Positions 61,462 through 64,000 of a stretch of 64,000 nucleotides of DNA are shown piece after piece (positions within the stretch are counted from its first letter, which is position 1; every line of letters begins with the position of its first letter). The stretch comes from Natronolimnobius sp. AArcel1. GTDB lineage: Archaea; Halobacteriota; Halobacteria; Halobacteriales; Natrialbaceae. Below the pieces are notes generated by a model. It did no database searches. It saw only the letters and a program-made list of their open reading frames with translations, and was not told where the DNA came from. Position numbers and translations under genes: made by a program. The stretch spans positions 186,001 to 250,000 of the forward strand of contig NZ_JAAKXY010000001.1 in the NCBI RefSeq assembly GCF_011043775.1, given 5' to 3'.

Positions 61462-63915
61462 ATGACGTCGTTCCAGTCGACACTCGGTGAAGAGGAGGGG
61501 ATCGCCGAGGAGCTGGCCGAGAACCAGCAAGCGATCTCCATCGCCGAGTTCTTCGAGAAGAACAAGCATATGCTCGGCTTCGACAGCGGCGCTCGAGGCC
61601 TCGTGACGGCCGTCAAAGAGGCCGTCGACAACGCCCTGGACGCCGCCGAGGAGTCAGGAATTCTGCCCGATATCTATGTTGAAATTCAGGAAGCAGGTGA
61701 CTACTACCGGCTGATCGTCGAGGACAACGGTCCCGGGCTGACGAAAGACTCGCTCCCGAAAGTCTTCGGGAAGCTACTCTACGGCTCTCGATTCCACGCC
61801 CGCGAACAATCCCGCGGTCAGCAGGGGATCGGTATCTCCGCGGCCGTGCTCTACTCGCAACTGACGAGTGGCAAACCCGCCAAAATCACCAGTCGAACGG
61901 AAGGCTCGAGTGAGGCCCAGTACTTCGAACTGATCGTCGATACCGACGACAACGAACCCGAAATCAGCGTCGAGGAGACGACCACGTGGGATCGCCCACA
62001 CGGGACGCGCATCGAACTCGAGATGGAGGCGAACATGCGCGCCCGCCAGCAACTCCACGACTATATCAAGCACACGGCAGTCGTCAACCCCCACGCCCGC
62101 CTCGAGTTGCGCGAGCCAACGGCCCACTTCAAGTTCGAGCGCGCAACCGATCAGTTGCCCGAGGAGACAGAAGAGATCCGGCCCCACCCCCATGGCGTCG
62201 AACTTGGGACTGTAATGAAGATGCTCGGCGCGACGGACTCTCAAACCGTCTCGGGCTTTTTGCAGGAGGAGTTCACCCGCGTCGGCAAAAAAACGGCCGA
62301 CTCGGTCATCGATGCGTTCCGCGACCGCCACTACGGCCGTGAAATGCGCTGGCGACCGCCAGCCGTAAACGAAGGAATCGATCTCGAGGGCGCGGTCTCG
62401 GATGCGACAGCGAACAAAGGTGCGGACGCGACAGCAGCGTTCGCCGAAGCTATTGCTGAGGCAGTTGATGACACTGATCGAATCGCCCACCACGAACTAC
62501 AGACAATCGTCGAGGAGGCCGCCTACACGGTCGAAGACAATCACGGAACGACGTTTGGTGAGACCGTTCGCGAGAACGCCGTTGATGCGGTCTGGCTCAC
62601 ACTGATCGACAAGTTGCCCGATGACGAAGCGGTTGACGACCCCGAAGCCACGTCGCGCCTCGTCACGGATCTGTACGCCCTCGCAGACGAGGCAACAAGT
62701 ACCCGTAAGGACGACGAGATTATCATGGCGTTCGCCCAGCGTCTCGCTGGGACGTTCGCCGACGCAGCAGCCGAGGACGTTCGCCATCGCGTCACCCACG
62801 ATGGACTCTGGGAATACGTCAGCCGCGCTGCAGACTTGACCGAGGAGTACGACGACGTCACCTTCGGTGACACCGCCCGCGAAAACATTGTCGAGGCTAT
62901 CTGGGGCGTCATGGCGACCGTCCCTGACGATCCGCCGCTCGTCCGCGAACTCGACGGCGACCGCGATGCAACGAGCGACCTCGTCGACGGCATGCGCGAA
63001 ACCGACATTATGGCTCCGCCGACGCGCTGTCTCTCACCGATTTCGGCCGAACTGGTCGAAGCCGGCCTCAAGAAGGAGTTCGACGCCGACTTCTACGCCT
63101 CCGCGACGCGCGATGCCGACGTCTCAGGTGGTGACCCATTCATCGTCGAAGCCGGTATCGCCTACGGCGGCGACCTCGAGGCCGAAGGCAGCGCCGATGT
63201 CCTGCGGTTTGCAAACCGTGTCCCGCTCGTCTACCAGCGCGGGGCGTGTGCCACGACCGACGTAGTCAAATCGATCGGCTGGCGCAACTACGGCCTCGAC
63301 CAGCCAGGTGGCTCCGGCGTCCCGAACGGCCCAGCGGTCATCATGATCCACGTCGCCTCGACGAACGTGCCATTTACGAGCGAGTCCAAAGACGCCGTCG
63401 CGAACGTGCCGGCAATCGAAGACGAGATCGAACTCGCAATCCGCGAGGCCGCACGCGAACTCAAGAGTTTCCTGAACAAGCGCCGGTCGATGCAACAGCG
63501 CCGGAAGAAACAGAACGTCCTCGGGAAGATCCTGCCGGAGATGGCCAGCAAGGTCGCCGAAGTGACGGGTAACGAGGAACCGAACATCGATGACGCCATC
63601 GCCCGGATCATGAACAACGTCCTCGTTGAACGTGAGGTCGAACAGAACGGCACCACACAGGCCGTCTCGATCGTCGTCGAGAACAACTCGGGGACGAACG
63701 AGAGCCTGGAGATCACGGATATCGTCTCGGCCGAACCAAGCGACCTCCCCGATGATGCCACCGTCATCGAAATGGACGGCGAGTGGTTCGTCAAGTGGGA
63801 ACCCGAGGTCGAAAGCGATGACGACGCTGCCCTCGAGTATACGGTGCCGGATGACGCAGCGTTCGATCTGGATGTCAAGGGTGTTGAAAGCGAGAAACTT
63901 ACTGTCAAACAATGA
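61462..63915 (+). CDS. top6B: DNA topoisomerase VI subunit B
   Basis: An 817-residue ATPase subunit. The Bergerat (GHKL) site has the N-box [13 protein letters not shown] (50-62), [10 protein letters not shown] (86-95) and [18 protein letters not shown] (117-134). The H2TH region lies at about 240-300 and the transducer begins near 517 ([15 protein letters not shown]). Between them, residues about 305-515 are an insertion absent from Sulfolobus Top6B, with a repeated unit ([15 protein letters not shown] at 364 and [15 protein letters not shown] at 467). The C-terminal domain is longer than usual. Its stop overlaps the top6A start by 4 bases. Confidence 0.96.
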   Translation: MTSFQSTLGEEEGIAEELAENQQAISIAEFFEKNKHMLGFDSGARGLVTAVKEAVDNALDAAEESGILPDIYVEIQEAGDYYRLIVEDNGPGLTKDSLPKVFGKLLYGSRFHAREQSRGQQGIGISAAVLYSQLTSGKPAKITSRTEGSSEAQYFELIVDTDDNEPEISVEETTTWDRPHGTRIELEMEANMRARQQLHDYIKHTAVVNPHARLELREPTAHFKFERATDQLPEETEEIRPHPHGVELGTVMKMLGATDSQTVSGFLQEEFTRVGKKTADSVIDAFRDRHYGREMRWRPPAVNEGIDLEGAVSDATANKGADATAAFAEAIAEAVDDTDRIAHHELQTIVEEAAYTVEDNHGTTFGETVRENAVDAVWLTLIDKLPDDEAVDDPEATSRLVTDLYALADEATSTRKDDEIIMAFAQRLAGTFADAAAEDVRHRVTHDGLWEYVSRAADLTEEYDDVTFGDTARENIVEAIWGVMATVPDDPPLVRELDGDRDATSDLVDGMRETDIMAPPTRCLSPISAELVEAGLKKEFDADFYASATRDADVSGGDPFIVEAGIAYGGDLEAEGSADVLRFANRVPLVYQRGACATTDVVKSIGWRNYGLDQPGGSGVPNGPAVIMIHVASTNVPFTSESKDAVANVPAIEDEIELAIREAARELKSFLNKRRSMQQRRKKQNVLGKILPEMASKVAEVTGNEEPNIDDAIARIMNNVLVEREVEQNGTTQAVSIVVENNSGTNESLEITDIVSAEPSDLPDDATVIEMDGEWFVKWEPEVESDDDAALEYTVPDDAAFDLDVKGVESEKLTVKQ

Positions 63916-64000
63916 GCGCGGACAACGAACAACAGGCAAGAGAGCAGTTGATCGATCTCGCATCGCAGTTTTACGACCAGTTTGAACTGGGCGAGATTCC
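63912..64000 (+). CDS. top6A: DNA topoisomerase VI subunit A, N-terminal fragment
   Basis: The ATG at 63912 overlaps the top6B stop (ATGA). The visible 29 residues begin [17 protein letters not shown] and continue out of the window. Position and coupling identify the DNA-cleaving subunit; the catalytic Tyr lies outside. The identity is mainly from context. Confidence 0.85.
   Translation, partial: MSADNEQQAREQLIDLASQFYDQFELGEI

Noticed and set aside
1-64000. CRISPR array, insertion sequence, integrase or att site
   Set aside because: No regularly spaced repeats, no transposase or integrase motif, and no tRNA-linked direct repeat were seen in either strand.

Overview
The window comes from a halophilic archaeon, most likely of the Natrialbaceae type. 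The reasons are: GC-rich DNA with strongly acidic proteins; archaeal markers (topoisomerase VI, RPA1-type ssDNA-binding protein, TFS, archaeal pilin, archaeosine pathway, DinB with a PCNA-binding tail); many genes whose AT-rich TATA-like box lies about 25-30 bases before the ATG, as in leaderless haloarchaeal transcripts; and haloarchaea-specific families (PccX, PGF-CTERM surface protein, PhoU with an AbrB domain). The genus call is an inference from style only. No insertion sequence, integrase, CRISPR array or tRNA gene was found.

Layout. 1-2.7 kb: end of a nucleoside-type ABC importer operon (ATPase, two permeases). 2.8-5.1 kb: a MoaD/ThiS-like beta-grasp protein ending in Cys-Cys, a divergently placed archaeal pilin and a radical SAM/SPASM enzyme. 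5.05-5.41 kb: a long inverted repeat and a probable frameshifted small gene. 5.4-9.6 kb: a biotin-dependent acyl-CoA carboxylase (PccB-PccX, then PccA), interrupted on the other strand by a stand-alone 5S rRNA gene. 9.7-11.1 kb: an NSS-family sodium symporter. 11.2-15.2 kb: the RPA1-RPAP1-phosphoesterase operon. 15.3-19.4 kb: acetyltransferase, an iron-ADH-family protein with an altered metal site, membrane protein, quinone-reductase-like dehydrogenase, lipoprotein. 19.6-21.7 kb: queD-queE-queC for preQ0, the archaeosine precursor. 22-28 kb: a winged-helix regulator, an HdeD-like protein, a K+ channel with a TrkA-N domain, a MoCF-domain protein, an ATP-NAD-kinase-like protein, a PhoU-like regulator, several small proteins and a candidate small RNA. 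28-36 kb: SRPBCC protein, nitrilase-family amidohydrolase, dUTPase/dCTP-deaminase-like protein, O-methyltransferase, a large PAS/GAF histidine kinase, a creatininase-family protein and NikR. 36.9-40.7 kb: sugar nucleotide genes (a GlmU-like nucleotidyltransferase, GlmS, an AglF-like uridylyltransferase), which together can supply UDP-sugars for glycosylation. 40.8-45.5 kb: MFS transporter, membrane metal-dependent hydrolase, ROK glucokinase, a PGF-CTERM beta-propeller surface protein. 45.6-49.4 kb: bacterial-type leucyl-tRNA synthetase and a beta-RFAP-synthase-like protein. 49.4-52.3 kb: a RecA/KaiC-fold protein without a working P-loop, a coiled-coil zinc protein, a Cys-rich acidic protein and TFS. 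52.7-56.3 kb: DinB polymerase, a membrane-anchored DnaJ protein, a UDG-superfamily protein. 56.4-61.3 kb: an HTH regulator, a second NikR-like protein, heme A synthase, an M24-fold protein lacking metal ligands, a winged-helix regulator, a VOC protein. 61.5-64 kb: topoisomerase VI subunit B and the start of subunit A.

Most of the window is ordinary chromosomal core. The strongest unusual items are the orphan 5S rRNA gene with covarying helices at 7.5 kb; three family members whose catalytic residues are replaced (iron-ADH at 15.9 kb, RecA-like at 49.4 kb, M24 at 58.9 kb); an internally duplicated insertion in Top6B; the Cys-Cys-ending MoaD-like protein beside a radical SAM enzyme; and a promoter-hairpin-U-tract arrangement at 22.4 kb that looks like a small RNA gene. 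I did not see a clearly new multi-gene system; the 49.4-52.3 kb cluster and the 2.8-5.1 kb group are the nearest candidates.
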